This document shows, in pieces, positions 54,042-62,116 of a DNA stretch of 64,000 nt (its first letter is position 1; the number at the start of each line of letters is the position of its first letter). The position numbers and the translations under genes were made by a program. This stretch comes from Endozoicomonas sp. 4G (GTDB taxonomy: Bacteria; Pseudomonadota; Gammaproteobacteria; Pseudomonadales; Endozoicomonadaceae). Under the pieces are notes generated by a model. The model had not been told where the DNA came from. It searched no databases and worked only from the letters and a program-made list of their open reading frames with translations. The stretch covers positions 186,001-250,000 of the forward strand of contig NZ_CP082909.1 in the NCBI RefSeq assembly GCF_023822025.1, given 5' to 3'.

Positions 54042-54176
54042 GCGATTTCCTTTTTTCTCAATATATTTATACTACAGAAAGCCAATGGCTACATTGATAT
54101 TGTTGATACAAGGAAGCCTGACGACTTCCCCGTTTACATCCCCGCATTAAAAGTACGGGGTTTTTCATGGGTTACG

Positions 54177-54239
54177 ATAAAACCAGATGTTAATTAAATC
54201 GTCTTTTGCTCTCTGGCGAACAGTGTAACTACCCGACAT
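54177..54239 (-). pseudogene. parE: parE 5' part
   Basis: ATG 54239 overlaps the parD stop codon by 11 bp, a typical parDE coupling. The 21 codons MSGSYTVRQRAKDDLINIWFY end exactly at the TnpB element border; without the element they continue into TVERWG at 52704. Confidence 0.85.
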
Positions 54240-54489
54240 CACGTCTCCCGTTTAATTCATGAAGTAAGTGATCCATATTAAAGTCTTTTACAATCGGGCT
54301 GTTACGACCGGCTTCTATCGTGTCTCGTAGAGCCTGTAACCGGGCTTCGTATTCTTGTTCTTCTTTTTCCAGGACTCTGAGTCCTGCTCTAACCGCCTCA
54401 CTAACAGACTGAAAACGACCTTTTTCTATCAGTTCGTTAATGAAGTCTTCGTAATGCTGGCCCAATGTTACTGATGTTGTTCTAGCCAT
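54229..54489 (-). CDS. parD: ParD-type antitoxin
   Basis: 86 aa, ribbon-helix-helix type: start MARTTSVTLGQHYEDFINELI, then SVSEAVRAGLRVLEKEE, the ParD signature, then an acidic C-terminal half (YEARLQALRDTIEAG...) that would bind ParE. Intact, while its toxin partner is split by the TnpB element. A 6-bp-arm palindrome lies just upstream. ATG 54489. Confidence 0.88.
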   Translation of the reverse strand: MARTTSVTLGQHYEDFINELIEKGRFQSVSEAVRAGLRVLEKEEQEYEARLQALRDTIEAGRNSPIVKDFNMDHLLHELNGRRDVG

Positions 54490-54503
54490 AGCTCTGCACC
54501 ATT

Positions 54504-54522
54504 TGTGTTAATAACCAACACA
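54504..54522. promoter_or_regulatory. Possible ParD operator
   Basis: Palindrome TGTGTT-7 bp-AACACA 15 bp upstream of the parD start, where ParD family repressors usually bind. No binding evidence. Confidence 0.35.
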
Positions 54523-54643
54523 TATTAGTACATTCTGGCGACTCTTCTCACTACTAGCTCAGAAAATTATGGGATTCCAAAAACAAGTAACCCCTCGCAG
54601 TGCGCTGATCTGACGGGAAGCGGGAGGGGTGTTGTTAATCATA

Positions 54644-54721
54644 TTCTCCTCACAAAACCAAATTTTCATCCTCAATTTTCTGCCGTCCTCGCTACGGGCG
54701 CTATTCTCGGTCAGGCTCCTA
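54644..54721. mobile_element. Right-half copy of the MITE-like element
   Basis: About 78 bp matching 27239-27319 with a few differences, ending in the same 22-bp terminus CTATTCTCGGTCAGGCTCCTAG. The left half is missing. The terminal CTAG supplies the ORZ25 stop codon. Confidence 0.8.
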
Positions 54722-56104
54722 GTCCTTCGAGGGACTCTGGTCAGCAGACAAGTTTGTCTGTGTGAACTCTTCGGTATCACTTTGACGGTTGAGCAGATGC
54801 TCCTTTTTTGGGTCTTTGAGTACATTGGTATCGCTTTCACGGACGTACAGATGCAGGTCATTGAGTTCTCTGTTAATGCTGTCGTCGCCGTCCTGAGCCT
54901 TCTCAATTCTCTCCTCGAGCTTTTTTAAGTTTAAGCGCAGTTGTTGGGCGGCGAATTTGCAGAGACGCCTCATCTCCCTCTCCCTTGCCTTTTCATAAGC
55001 CAAAATACGTGTTCTTTCTTTCGCAAAAGTACGATAAAAACCAGCGTATGGGGGGAACTGGTCGGTAGTAGGGTCGCGCACCATATCTTTCTGGAGATGC
55101 CGCGTCTCCTCATCTTGGCGGTTGCTCTTATTAGCAGGAGATTCCGGATCCCTGGTTGTGCTATCAGCTGCTGTGGCACCAGCTCCACCCGCACCGTCGT
55201 AGGTCTGCTCAGGTGCCTGTCCTTGTGCACCTTCTTGCGATGAGGCCGTGGTTTTTTCATTGGTTTTGTCGGGTTCAGAATTTGGGTAGCTGACTATTTT
55301 GGTCAGAACTTCCTGACAGGCTTGCCTGTTTGATGCCAGACACAGGACAGTGTCATCAGGAAGATCAATATCCGATGGTATGGCAGAGTCGTCTGACTGG
55401 GCATGAGCATCTTCACGGTGGCGTTCCGCTGCCTGCTCAATGTCTTTTTGCTCCCTGACGGTGATACCATTGGTTTTTGCAATGTACACCCTGCGGGCGG
55501 TGTCTTCGTCTGTCGTTTCTTCGGCGATCCTGATCTTCAGCCTGCCCATGGCTATTTCTTCGGTGGCGATTTTATGAATCCGCTCCATTTCAGCTTGCTG
55601 ATTTTTAAAAAAAGTCAGGTAATCGGGCAGTTCGTATTCCGAGAATATCAGCTTGGGTTCATGGGTATGGCGCAGGACAATCCTTTGCTGAGGATGGGTT
55701 TCCAGATAGAGAGGTTTTCCGGTGTCGAGCGCCACGCTGGTTACGGATTCGACTCCGAAGCATTGCCAGATTTTGTTCTCGGGAGTGTCTATGGGCTGAC
55801 AAAATGTATGCTCGCCGGGCACAGGCTTTGAGCCACTGATAATAAAAGGATCATCCGATGAAACGTGAAGAAACGGTTTATTGTAAGGCTCCGGTTCGGT
55901 ACCTTTTTCTGGATTATAAGGAAGTGGCAGCCAGACTTGCTGCCTGAGCGCCAGTGCACCCAGTGTCACCAGAGATTCTGTGATAGCGGAGGCTCGGACT
56001 GGCAGAGGGTATTCAGTCAACCCGTCAGTTATTTGTGCCTCCACTGAAACTACTGCAACTATAAAAGGCAGGAAAAAGAATAGAGACTTCAGTAATCGTT
56101 TCAA
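54719..56104 (-). CDS. ORZ25: secreted modules A+B protein with a charged helical C-terminus
   Basis: 461 aa. Signal peptide with long core (PFIVAVVSVEA|Q, as ORZ21), complete modules A and B, linker ending SPANKSNRQDEE. No OTU, RING or finger. The C-terminal 140 residues are charged and helical (YEKAREREMRRLCKFAAQQ; LNLKKLEERIEKA), likely a coiled coil, followed by FTQTNLSADQSPSKD, the same ending as ORZ26 and ORZ27. The stop codon comes from the adjoining MITE end. Start TTG 56104. Confidence 0.8.
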   Translation of the reverse strand: MKRLLKSLFFFLPFIVAVVSVEAQITDGLTEYPLPVRASAITESLVTLGALALRQQVWLPLPYNPEKGTEPEPYNKPFLHVSSDDPFIISGSKPVPGEHTFCQPIDTPENKIWQCFGVESVTSVALDTGKPLYLETHPQQRIVLRHTHEPKLIFSEYELPDYLTFFKNQQAEMERIHKIATEEIAMGRLKIRIAEETTDEDTARRVYIAKTNGITVREQKDIEQAAERHREDAHAQSDDSAIPSDIDLPDDTVLCLASNRQACQEVLTKIVSYPNSEPDKTNEKTTASSQEGAQGQAPEQTYDGAGGAGATAADSTTRDPESPANKSNRQDEETRHLQKDMVRDPTTDQFPPYAGFYRTFAKERTRILAYEKAREREMRRLCKFAAQQLRLNLKKLEERIEKAQDGDDSINRELNDLHLYVRESDTNVLKDPKKEHLLNRQSDTEEFTQTNLSADQSPSKD

Positions 56105-56159
56105 TGCCTTGGTTCTCAGTGAATGTTAAACGGCAAAGAATAGATCAATATCCCATAAG

Positions 56160-56410
56160 TTTTTTTAAAACTCTGGTTCCCATGTTTTTAGGCCCTGTGG
56201 GTCCCAGCTTGGGAACGAGTGATTGTATGGATCAAAAAGTTGCTGCGAAGTGGTCTGCCAGAAGAGAACCAGTGCACGGTCGAAGGGCGCACAGGGTGAT
56301 TGGCTCGATCTCTATTGTTGGTTCGGAACCCACAACCTTCGACCGTGCATCCTGAGCGGAGTCGAAGGGCGCTCAGGATGAACGTAGATTGTTCGCATCA
56401 AACTCATTGA
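56160..56410. repeat. Dispersed repeats between ORZ25 and ORZ26
   Basis: The GGTTCCCATG...CCCAGC.TGGGAACGAG repeat (56165-56222), then inverted CTTCGACCGTGCATCCTGAGCGGAGTCGAAGG blocks (56275-56375), then CATCAAACTCATTGAAACAATGCACTAG, which gives the ORZ26 stop codon. The last piece recurs at 58665-58690 by ORZ27. Confidence 0.7.
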
Positions 56411-56419
56411 AACAATGCA

Positions 56420-58027
56420 CTAGTCCTTCGAGGGACTCTGGTCAGCAGACAAGTTTGTCTGCGTGAACTCTTCGGGATCACTTTGAGGGTTGACCAGATG
56501 CTCCTCTTTTGGGTCATCAAGTACATTGGTATCGCTTTCACGGTCGTCGTCCAGAGGCAGGTTATCGAGTTCTTTGTTAACGCTGTCGTCGCCGTTCAGA
56601 GCCTTCTCAATTCTCTCATCAACCTCTTTGAAGTATGAGCGCAATTGTTGGATGGCAAGTAGTTTGAGGTTCCGTTCCCTCTCCCTCTCCTCCTCCCTCT
56701 TCATTGCTTTTTCATAAGCCAAAGTGCGTGTTGCTGATTTCGCAAAAGCACGATAATAATCATGGTATGGGAGGAACTGGTCGGGAGATGAATTAGCTCT
56801 TTGACGATCCTCCATATTCCTCTGCATCAGATCAAGAAGTTCCTCGTTGTTCACATTCATTTTCTTTTTGACGATTCCGAAGACCGCATTTGCAGAATCC
56901 AGGGCCTCCTGAGGGGTCAGAGAGCCCAGACGATTGTCCGATAGGTAGAGCTTGAAGTAGTTTAAGAGCCCATTAGTGTACTGGGTAAGGTCGCGCACCA
57001 GATGCCGCGCCTCCTCATCTTGGCGCTTGCTCTTCTTAGCAGGAGGTTCCGGATCCTTAGCTGTGCTGCCAGCCGCTGTGGCAACAGCTCCATCCTCACC
57101 GGTGTCGGTCTGCTCAGGTGCCTGTCCTTCCGCACCGCCTTGTGCACCTTCTTGCGATGAGGCCGTGTTTTTTTCACTGGTTGAGTCTGGTTCGGAATTT
57201 GGGCAGCTGACTATTTTGGCCAGAACTTCCTGACAGGCTTGCCTGTTTGATGCCAGACACAGGACAGTGTCATCTGGAAGATCAATATCCGATGGTATGG
57301 CAGAGTCGTCTGACTGGACATGAGCATCCTCACGGTGGCGTTCCGCTTCCTGCTCAATGTTTTTTTGCTCCCTGACGGTGATGCCGTTGGTTTTTGCAAT
57401 GTACACCCTGCGGGCGGTGTCTTCGTCTGTTGTTTCTTCAGCGATCCTGATCTTCAGCCTGCCCATGGCTATTTCTTCGGTGGCGATTTTATGAATCCGC
57501 TCCATTTCAGTTTGCTGATTTTTAAAAAAAGTCAGGTAGTCGGGCAAATCGTATTCCGAAAATGTCAGCTTGGGTCCGAGGGGATGGCTCAGGACAATGC
57601 TTTGCTGAGGATGGGTTTCCAGATAGAAAGGCTTTCCGGTGTCGAGCGCCATGCTGGTTACGGATTCCACACCGAAGCATTGCCAGGTTTTGTTCTCGGG
57701 AGTGTCTATGGGCTGGCAAAGGGTATGTTCTCCGGGCAGGGGTTCCGAGCCGCTGATAATAAAAGGATCATCTGATGAAACGTGAAGAAACTGATTATTG
57801 TCTGGCTCCGTTCCAGTGCCTTTTTCTGGATTATAAGGAAGTGGCAGCCAGACTTGCTGCCTGAGTGCCAGTGCACCCAGTGTCACCAGAGATTCTGTGA
57901 GAGTGGAGGCTTGGACTGGCAGCGGGTATGCAGTCAACCCGTCAGTTATTTGTGCCTCCACTGAAGCCATGAAGGGCAGGAAAAAGAATAGAGATCTTAG
58001 AAATCGTTTCAATGTCTTGGCTCTCAA
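56420..58027 (-). CDS. ORZ26: secreted modules A+B protein with a coiled-coil C-terminus
   Basis: 535 aa. Signal peptide 1-25, complete modules A and B, linker PPAKKSKRQDEEA. Then an alpha-helical region: SLTPQEALDSANAVFGIVKK, EELLDLMQRN, YEKAMKREEERERERNLKLL, KEVDERIEKALNGDDSVNK. Ends FTQTNLSADQSPSKD. No OTU, RING or finger. The first 330 or so residues and last 25 are almost identical to ORZ27 while the middle is different, so one copy has had its central cassette replaced. Start TTG 58027. Confidence 0.82.
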   Translation of the reverse strand: MRAKTLKRFLRSLFFFLPFMASVEAQITDGLTAYPLPVQASTLTESLVTLGALALRQQVWLPLPYNPEKGTGTEPDNNQFLHVSSDDPFIISGSEPLPGEHTLCQPIDTPENKTWQCFGVESVTSMALDTGKPFYLETHPQQSIVLSHPLGPKLTFSEYDLPDYLTFFKNQQTEMERIHKIATEEIAMGRLKIRIAEETTDEDTARRVYIAKTNGITVREQKNIEQEAERHREDAHVQSDDSAIPSDIDLPDDTVLCLASNRQACQEVLAKIVSCPNSEPDSTSEKNTASSQEGAQGGAEGQAPEQTDTGEDGAVATAAGSTAKDPEPPAKKSKRQDEEARHLVRDLTQYTNGLLNYFKLYLSDNRLGSLTPQEALDSANAVFGIVKKKMNVNNEELLDLMQRNMEDRQRANSSPDQFLPYHDYYRAFAKSATRTLAYEKAMKREEERERERNLKLLAIQQLRSYFKEVDERIEKALNGDDSVNKELDNLPLDDDRESDTNVLDDPKEEHLVNPQSDPEEFTQTNLSADQSPSKD

Positions 58028-58171
58028 TTATTGTTAAACAATAAAGAGTAGATGAAGTAGCCAATAAGTGTTTTTTTGCTGACAGACGGTTTCATGGATC
58101 ATTTGCCATCATGGGTTAAAAGCGGTTCTGCTATTTTCATCTTCGTGTTTTCTTCAAAGCGATGTCAGGTT

Positions 58172-58732
58172 ATGAAGTACACAAAACAACAAGCCAGGGC
58201 CTATGCCGAAGAAAAAAATCACCCGGGATTTTTGATTCAAAGAGACCTGCCCGGACTGTTGGCGAAATACGTCAAAACAGGAGCACGGGCTCTGGACTAC
58301 GGCTGTGGTGCAGGGTTGATGATGCCGTTATTAAAAGACGCCGGGTTCGATGTTGAGGGTATGGATATTTCGGCCAATATGCTCAGCCTGGCTATGACAG
58401 ATCATAAGAACACCGCATTTACCCGAATTAATTCTGCTGCAATTCCACGCCCCGATGCGTCTTATGATCTGGTGATGCTGTCGTATGTTCTGGTTGAAAT
58501 CGCTTCTTTGTCTGAAATAAAGGCGATTATCTGCGAAGTGAAAAGGGTATTAAAACCCGATGGTGTAGCCGTCGTTATTGTCAGTTCAGAACAAAAGTTT
58601 CAGGGAAACTGGTTGTTGACCCCTCGTTCCCACGCTCCAGCGTGGGAATGCATACCTCACCCATCAAACTCATTGAAACAATGCACTAGTCCTTCGAGGG
58701 ACTCTGGTCAGCAGACAAGTTTGTCTGTGTGA
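58172..58732 (+). pseudogene. 3'-truncated duplicate of the SAM methyltransferase gene
   Basis: ATG 58172 matches the intact gene at 60436 nearly codon for codon up to QGNWLL (about 58618). It then runs into a GTTCCCACGCTCCAGCGTGGGAA palindrome and the ORZ27 3' end, stopping at 58732. SAM motif I (LDYGCGAG) is present; the last 90 or so residues are lost. It marks the junction of a tandem duplication of about 2.26 kb. Confidence 0.85.
58618..58690. repeat. Palindromic repeat at the duplication junction
   Basis: CCTCGTTCCCACGCTCCAGCGTGGGAATGCATACCTCACC followed by CATCAAACTCATTGAAACAATGCACTAG. It joins the broken methyltransferase copy to the end of ORZ27. Confidence 0.75.
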
Positions 58733-60293
58733 ACTCTTCGGTATCACTTTGAGGGTTGACCAGATGCTCCTCTGTTGGGTCATCGAGTACATTGGCATCG
58801 CTTTGACGGTCGTCCAGATGCGGGTCATCGGGTTTTTTGGAATTCAAGGGATGTTGTTGGGCGGTGCGTAGTTTGAAACGTTCATAATCAAGACGCCGGG
58901 ACTCCCTAGCCCTCTCCTGCTCCATCTTTGTTATCTTTTCACCAACCAAAGTGCGTTCTCCTAATTGCTCCCAACCATGATCATAATCGGCCTGTGAGGG
59001 GGACTGGTCGGTAGACGAACTTGTCTGTGTGATACCGCTTAGAAGATCGACCACTCTCTGCTGTATTATGTTATGGAGTTCCTTGTCGTCCACATTCATT
59101 TGGTTTTTGAGGATTTTCCAGATCCTACCCATAGAAGCCTGGGCCTCCTGATGGTCCAGACGATGCTTCGGTAGGACTAAGGCGCCGGAAGGCCCATTAT
59201 GGATTTGGGACTTGACGTGGTCGAACAACCAATTAACTGACCCGGTAAAGAGGTCGAGCTTCAACTCTTTCACAAGACGCGGGACCCGCCGGGTTTCCAT
59301 CTTAGCAGGAGATTCCGGATCCTTAGCTGTACTGCCAGCTGCTGTGGCAACAGCTCCATCCTCACCGGTGTCGGTCTGCTCAGGTGCCTGTCCTTCCGCA
59401 CCGCCTTGTGCACCTTCTTGCGATGAGGCCGTGTTTTTTTCACTGGTTGAGTCTGGTTCGGAATTTGGGCAGCTGACTATTTTGGCCAGAACCTCCTGAC
59501 AGGCTTGCCTGTTTGATGCCAGACACAGGACAGTGTCATCAGGAAGATCAATATCCGATGGTATGGCAGAGTCGTCTGACTGGACATGAGCATCTTCACG
59601 GTGGCGTTCCGCTTCCTGCTCAATGTTTTTTTGCTCCCTGACGGTGATGCCGTTGGTTTTTGCAATGTACACCCTGCGGGCGGTGTCTTCGTTTGTTGTT
59701 TCTTCGGCGATCCTGATCTTCAGCCTGCCCATGGCTATTTCTTCGGTGGCGATTTTATGAATCCGCTCCATTTCAGTTTGCTGATTTTTAAAAAAAGTCA
59801 GGTAGTCGGGCAGATCGTATTCCGAAAATGTCAGCTTGGGTCCGCGTCTATGGCTCAGGACAATGCTTTGCTGAGAATGGGTTTCCAGATAGAAAGGCTT
59901 TCCGGTGTCGAGCGCCACGCTGGTTACGGATTCCACACCGAAGCATTGCCAGGTTTTGTTCTCGGGAGTGTCTATGGGCTGGCAAAGGGTATGTTCGCCG
60001 GGCAGGGGTTCCGAGCCGCTGATAATAAAAGGATCATCCGATGAAACGTGAAGAAACTGATTATTGTCTGGCTCCGTTCCAGTGCCTTTTTCTGGATTAT
60101 AAGGAAGTGGCAGCCAGACTTGCTGCCTGAGTGCCAGTGCACCCAGTGTCACCAGAGATTCTGTGAGAGTGGAGGCTTGGACTGGCAGCGGGTATGCAGT
60201 CAACCCGTCAGTTATTTGTGCCTCCACTGAAGCCATGAAGGGCAGGAAAAAGAATAGAGATCTTAGAAATCGTTTCAATGTCTTGGCTCTCAA
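58686..60293 (-). CDS. ORZ27: secreted modules A+B protein, tandem duplicate of ORZ26
   Basis: 535 aa, first gene of the array in transcription order. Signal peptide 1-25, modules A and B nearly identical to ORZ26, linker ending SPAKMETRRVPR. The centre differs: LKLDLFTGSVNWLFDHVKSQ, GRIWKILKNQMNVDDKELHN, SSTDQSPSQADYDHG, then a charged helix (EKITKMEQERARESRRLDYE), before the common end FTQTNLSADQSPSKD. SADQSP/STDQSPS appears twice, so the end segment may itself be duplicated. No OTU, RING or finger. Start TTG 60293; the 5' block and 70 or so bp beyond are identical to those of ORZ26. Confidence 0.82.
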   Translation of the reverse strand: MRAKTLKRFLRSLFFFLPFMASVEAQITDGLTAYPLPVQASTLTESLVTLGALALRQQVWLPLPYNPEKGTGTEPDNNQFLHVSSDDPFIISGSEPLPGEHTLCQPIDTPENKTWQCFGVESVTSVALDTGKPFYLETHSQQSIVLSHRRGPKLTFSEYDLPDYLTFFKNQQTEMERIHKIATEEIAMGRLKIRIAEETTNEDTARRVYIAKTNGITVREQKNIEQEAERHREDAHVQSDDSAIPSDIDLPDDTVLCLASNRQACQEVLAKIVSCPNSEPDSTSEKNTASSQEGAQGGAEGQAPEQTDTGEDGAVATAAGSTAKDPESPAKMETRRVPRLVKELKLDLFTGSVNWLFDHVKSQIHNGPSGALVLPKHRLDHQEAQASMGRIWKILKNQMNVDDKELHNIIQQRVVDLLSGITQTSSSTDQSPSQADYDHGWEQLGERTLVGEKITKMEQERARESRRLDYERFKLRTAQQHPLNSKKPDDPHLDDRQSDANVLDDPTEEHLVNPQSDTEEFTQTNLSADQSPSKD

Positions 60294-60435
60294 TTATTGT
60301 TAAACAATAAAGAGTAGATGAAGTAGCCAATAAGTGTTTTTTTGCTGACAGACGGTTTCATGGATCATTTGCCATCATGGGTTAAAAGCGGTTCTGCTAT
60401 TTTCATCTTCGTGTTTTCTTTAAAGTAATCAGGTT

Positions 60436-61137
60436 ATGGAGTACACAAAACAACAAGCCAGGGCTTATGCCGAAGAAAAAAATCACCCGGGATTTTTGAT
60501 TGAAAGAGACCTGCCCGGACTGTTGGCGAAATACGTCAAAACTGGAGCACGGGCTCTGGACTACGGCTGTGGTGCAGGGTTGATGATGCCACTATTAAAA
60601 GGCGCCGGGTTCGATGTTGAGGGTATGGATATTTCGGCCAATATGCTCAGCCTGGCTATAACAGATCATAAGAACACCGCATTTACCCGCATTAATTCTG
60701 CTTCGATTCCACGCCCCGATGCGTCTTATGGTCTGGTGATGCTGTCGTATGTTCTGGTTGAAATCGCTTCTTTGTCTGAAATAAAGGCGATTATCTGCGA
60801 AGTGAAAAGGGTATTAAAACCCGATGGTGTAGCCGTCGTTATTGCCAGTTCAGAACAAAAGTTTCAGGGAAACTGGTTGTTGATCAATAATGATTTCCCT
60901 GAAAACAGGGCGCTTACCAGTGGCTGTCGGGTTAAGTGCTCTGTGGTGGGCTCCGGGGTCGTCTTTGAAGATTTCTTCTGGACGGATAAGGACTACCGGT
61001 CAGTATTTTCTCAATCGGGTTTGGAAGTGCTGGAATGTCATCAACCTCTGGGGAAACCGGAAGACGGGATGCCCTGGAAGGACGAGCTTTATTCGCCTTT
61101 GTTCAGTATTTACATTTTGGGACGTTGGCTGGCATAG
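60436..61137 (+). CDS. Class I SAM-dependent methyltransferase
   Basis: 233 aa. Rossmann-type methyltransferase with motif I LDYGCGAG (about 42-49), the acidic end of strand 2 VEGMDIS, and a motif IV/post region YGLVMLSYVLVEI, then VLKPDGVAVV typical of the Methyltransf_11/25 group. The C-terminal part (FFWTDKDYRSVFSQSGLEVLECHQPLG) is of the type seen in enzymes acting on small molecules; substrate unknown. ATG 60436 with AGG 6 nt upstream. Divergent from ORZ27 and followed 43 bp on by the regulator gene, possibly one transcript. A truncated duplicate lies at 58172. Confidence 0.85.
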   Translation: MEYTKQQARAYAEEKNHPGFLIERDLPGLLAKYVKTGARALDYGCGAGLMMPLLKGAGFDVEGMDISANMLSLAITDHKNTAFTRINSASIPRPDASYGLVMLSYVLVEIASLSEIKAIICEVKRVLKPDGVAVVIASSEQKFQGNWLLINNDFPENRALTSGCRVKCSVVGSGVVFEDFFWTDKDYRSVFSQSGLEVLECHQPLGKPEDGMPWKDELYSPLFSIYILGRWLA

Positions 61138-61180
61138 TTCTGAGTCGAGCAACAAGGCTTCGTAAAAAAAGGAGTGATGG

Positions 61181-62074
61181 GTGAGTAAGCCTTGCAAGGT
61201 GGGTTTTCTGTTATATCCCGATTTCTCTCTGCTGGGACTGTCTTCAGCCCTTGAAGTGCTGAGAGCCGTCAATCAGGTGACCGGGCAGATGGTTTATGAA
61301 AGTGTTGTTATTGCCGAGTCATCCGTCACCAGTAACCTGGGGCTTGTTATTGAGCCCTCGCAGTCGGCGCTGGAATCTATGGATGGGGTGATTCTGGTGG
61401 CTTCAGAAACCGATATTGATATTCCTTCTGCCTCATTGTCTGAGATTGCTGTTTTGGGAGGGATTGGCAAAGGGGCCAACCGGTTAGCGAGCGCCGGTTT
61501 TCTTGATGGTTATCGGGCCCGGCTGGAAGGGGCAGCGGATGCTCTCCAGATACTTTATCCCAGGGTGGCGTTGAGTCAGACCGCTTTTGAACTGGATCGA
61601 AACAGAATGACCTGTGGGGCAGGAACCGCGGCTATGGATATGATGCTCGCTTTGATCGCTCGGGAGCAGGGGATTGATCTGGCTGCCCGTGTCTCGGAAT
61701 TATTGGTCAGGGATCGTCTAGGTGAGCCGCTGACTGCGTCTGTCGCAACCCCCGTCAGAAAGCAACAGCCACAGATTGAGGAGGCAATACAATTGATGGC
61801 TGCCAACATAGAAGAGCCTCTGGGTGCTGACGAACTGGCCTCTCTGGTGGGGATTTCGCGAAGACAGCTGGAACGACTGTTTCGCAAACATTTGGATACG
61901 GTGCCTTCCAGGCACTATCTGAAACTCAGGCTTGAGCAGGCCAGAAAACTGCTCAGGGAGAGTGACAGGCCGGTTGTGGATGTGGCGATGGCCTGTGGTT
62001 TCTCCAATGCTTCACATTTCAGTACGGCGTATAAAAACCATTTTGACCTGACGCCCAGGGAAGAGCGACAGTAG
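61181..62074 (+). CDS. GlxA-type transcriptional regulator (DJ-1/PfpI-like domain plus AraC HTH)
   Basis: 297 aa from GTG 61181 (AGGAG 6-10 nt upstream; the nearby ATG is out of frame). N-terminal DJ-1/PfpI-like domain about 4-165 (VGFLLYPDFSLLGLSSALEVLRAVNQ). The conserved [CG]TGAFLLAEAGLLDG-type stretch reads GIGKGANRLASAGFLDG without a Cys, so it is a ligand-sensing rather than a catalytic version. C-terminal AraC domain about 205-297 with two helix-turn-helix units (LGADELASLVGISRRQLERLFRKH and VDVAMACGFSNASHFSTAYKNHF). Family members often control choline, carnitine or glycine betaine use; target here unknown. Confidence 0.87.
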   Translation: MSKPCKVGFLLYPDFSLLGLSSALEVLRAVNQVTGQMVYESVVIAESSVTSNLGLVIEPSQSALESMDGVILVASETDIDIPSASLSEIAVLGGIGKGANRLASAGFLDGYRARLEGAADALQILYPRVALSQTAFELDRNRMTCGAGTAAMDMMLALIAREQGIDLAARVSELLVRDRLGEPLTASVATPVRKQQPQIEEAIQLMAANIEEPLGADELASLVGISRRQLERLFRKHLDTVPSRHYLKLRLEQARKLLRESDRPVVDVAMACGFSNASHFSTAYKNHFDLTPREERQ

Positions 62075-62102
62075 CCTTCTATTCGCAGAGCGGCAGAAGG
62101 CT
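62073..62102. terminator. Hairpin between convergent regulator and nagA
   Basis: AGCCTTCT - 14 nt - AGAAGGCT at the end of the regulator gene, 15 bp from the nagA stop codon. No clear T-run, so only a possible shared terminator. Confidence 0.4.
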
Positions 62103-62116
62103 AACGGAGAAAGACA

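Larger units (their letters stand above)
52705..54176 (-). mobile_element. IS200/IS605-type element carrying tnpB only, inserted in parE
   Basis: Borders are set by reconstruction of parE: left end (element 5' end) after TTTTAT at 54177, right end ...CATTCAA at 52705, 1472 bp, no target duplication, as expected for this family. A subterminal hairpin at each end (54140-54160; about 52711-52733). One gene, tnpB; no tnpA, so it depends on a transposase elsewhere. Confidence 0.88.

Noticed and set aside
58618-58732. C-terminal end of the truncated methyltransferase frame as real protein
   Set aside because: It is translated from a palindromic repeat and antisense ORZ27 sequence; the intact copy at 60436 shows the proper end.
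4182-60044. Many plus-strand frames opposite ORZ genes with recurrent starts such as [13 protein letters not shown]...
   Set aside because: They are antisense shadows of the conserved module B and linker; they recur because the minus-strand protein is conserved, have no ribosome sites of their own, and move with codon changes in the real gene.
2832-60293. ORZ proteins as type III effectors
   Set aside because: They have clear Sec signal peptides; no T3SS, chaperone or secretion genes are in the window. Export route beyond the inner membrane is left open.
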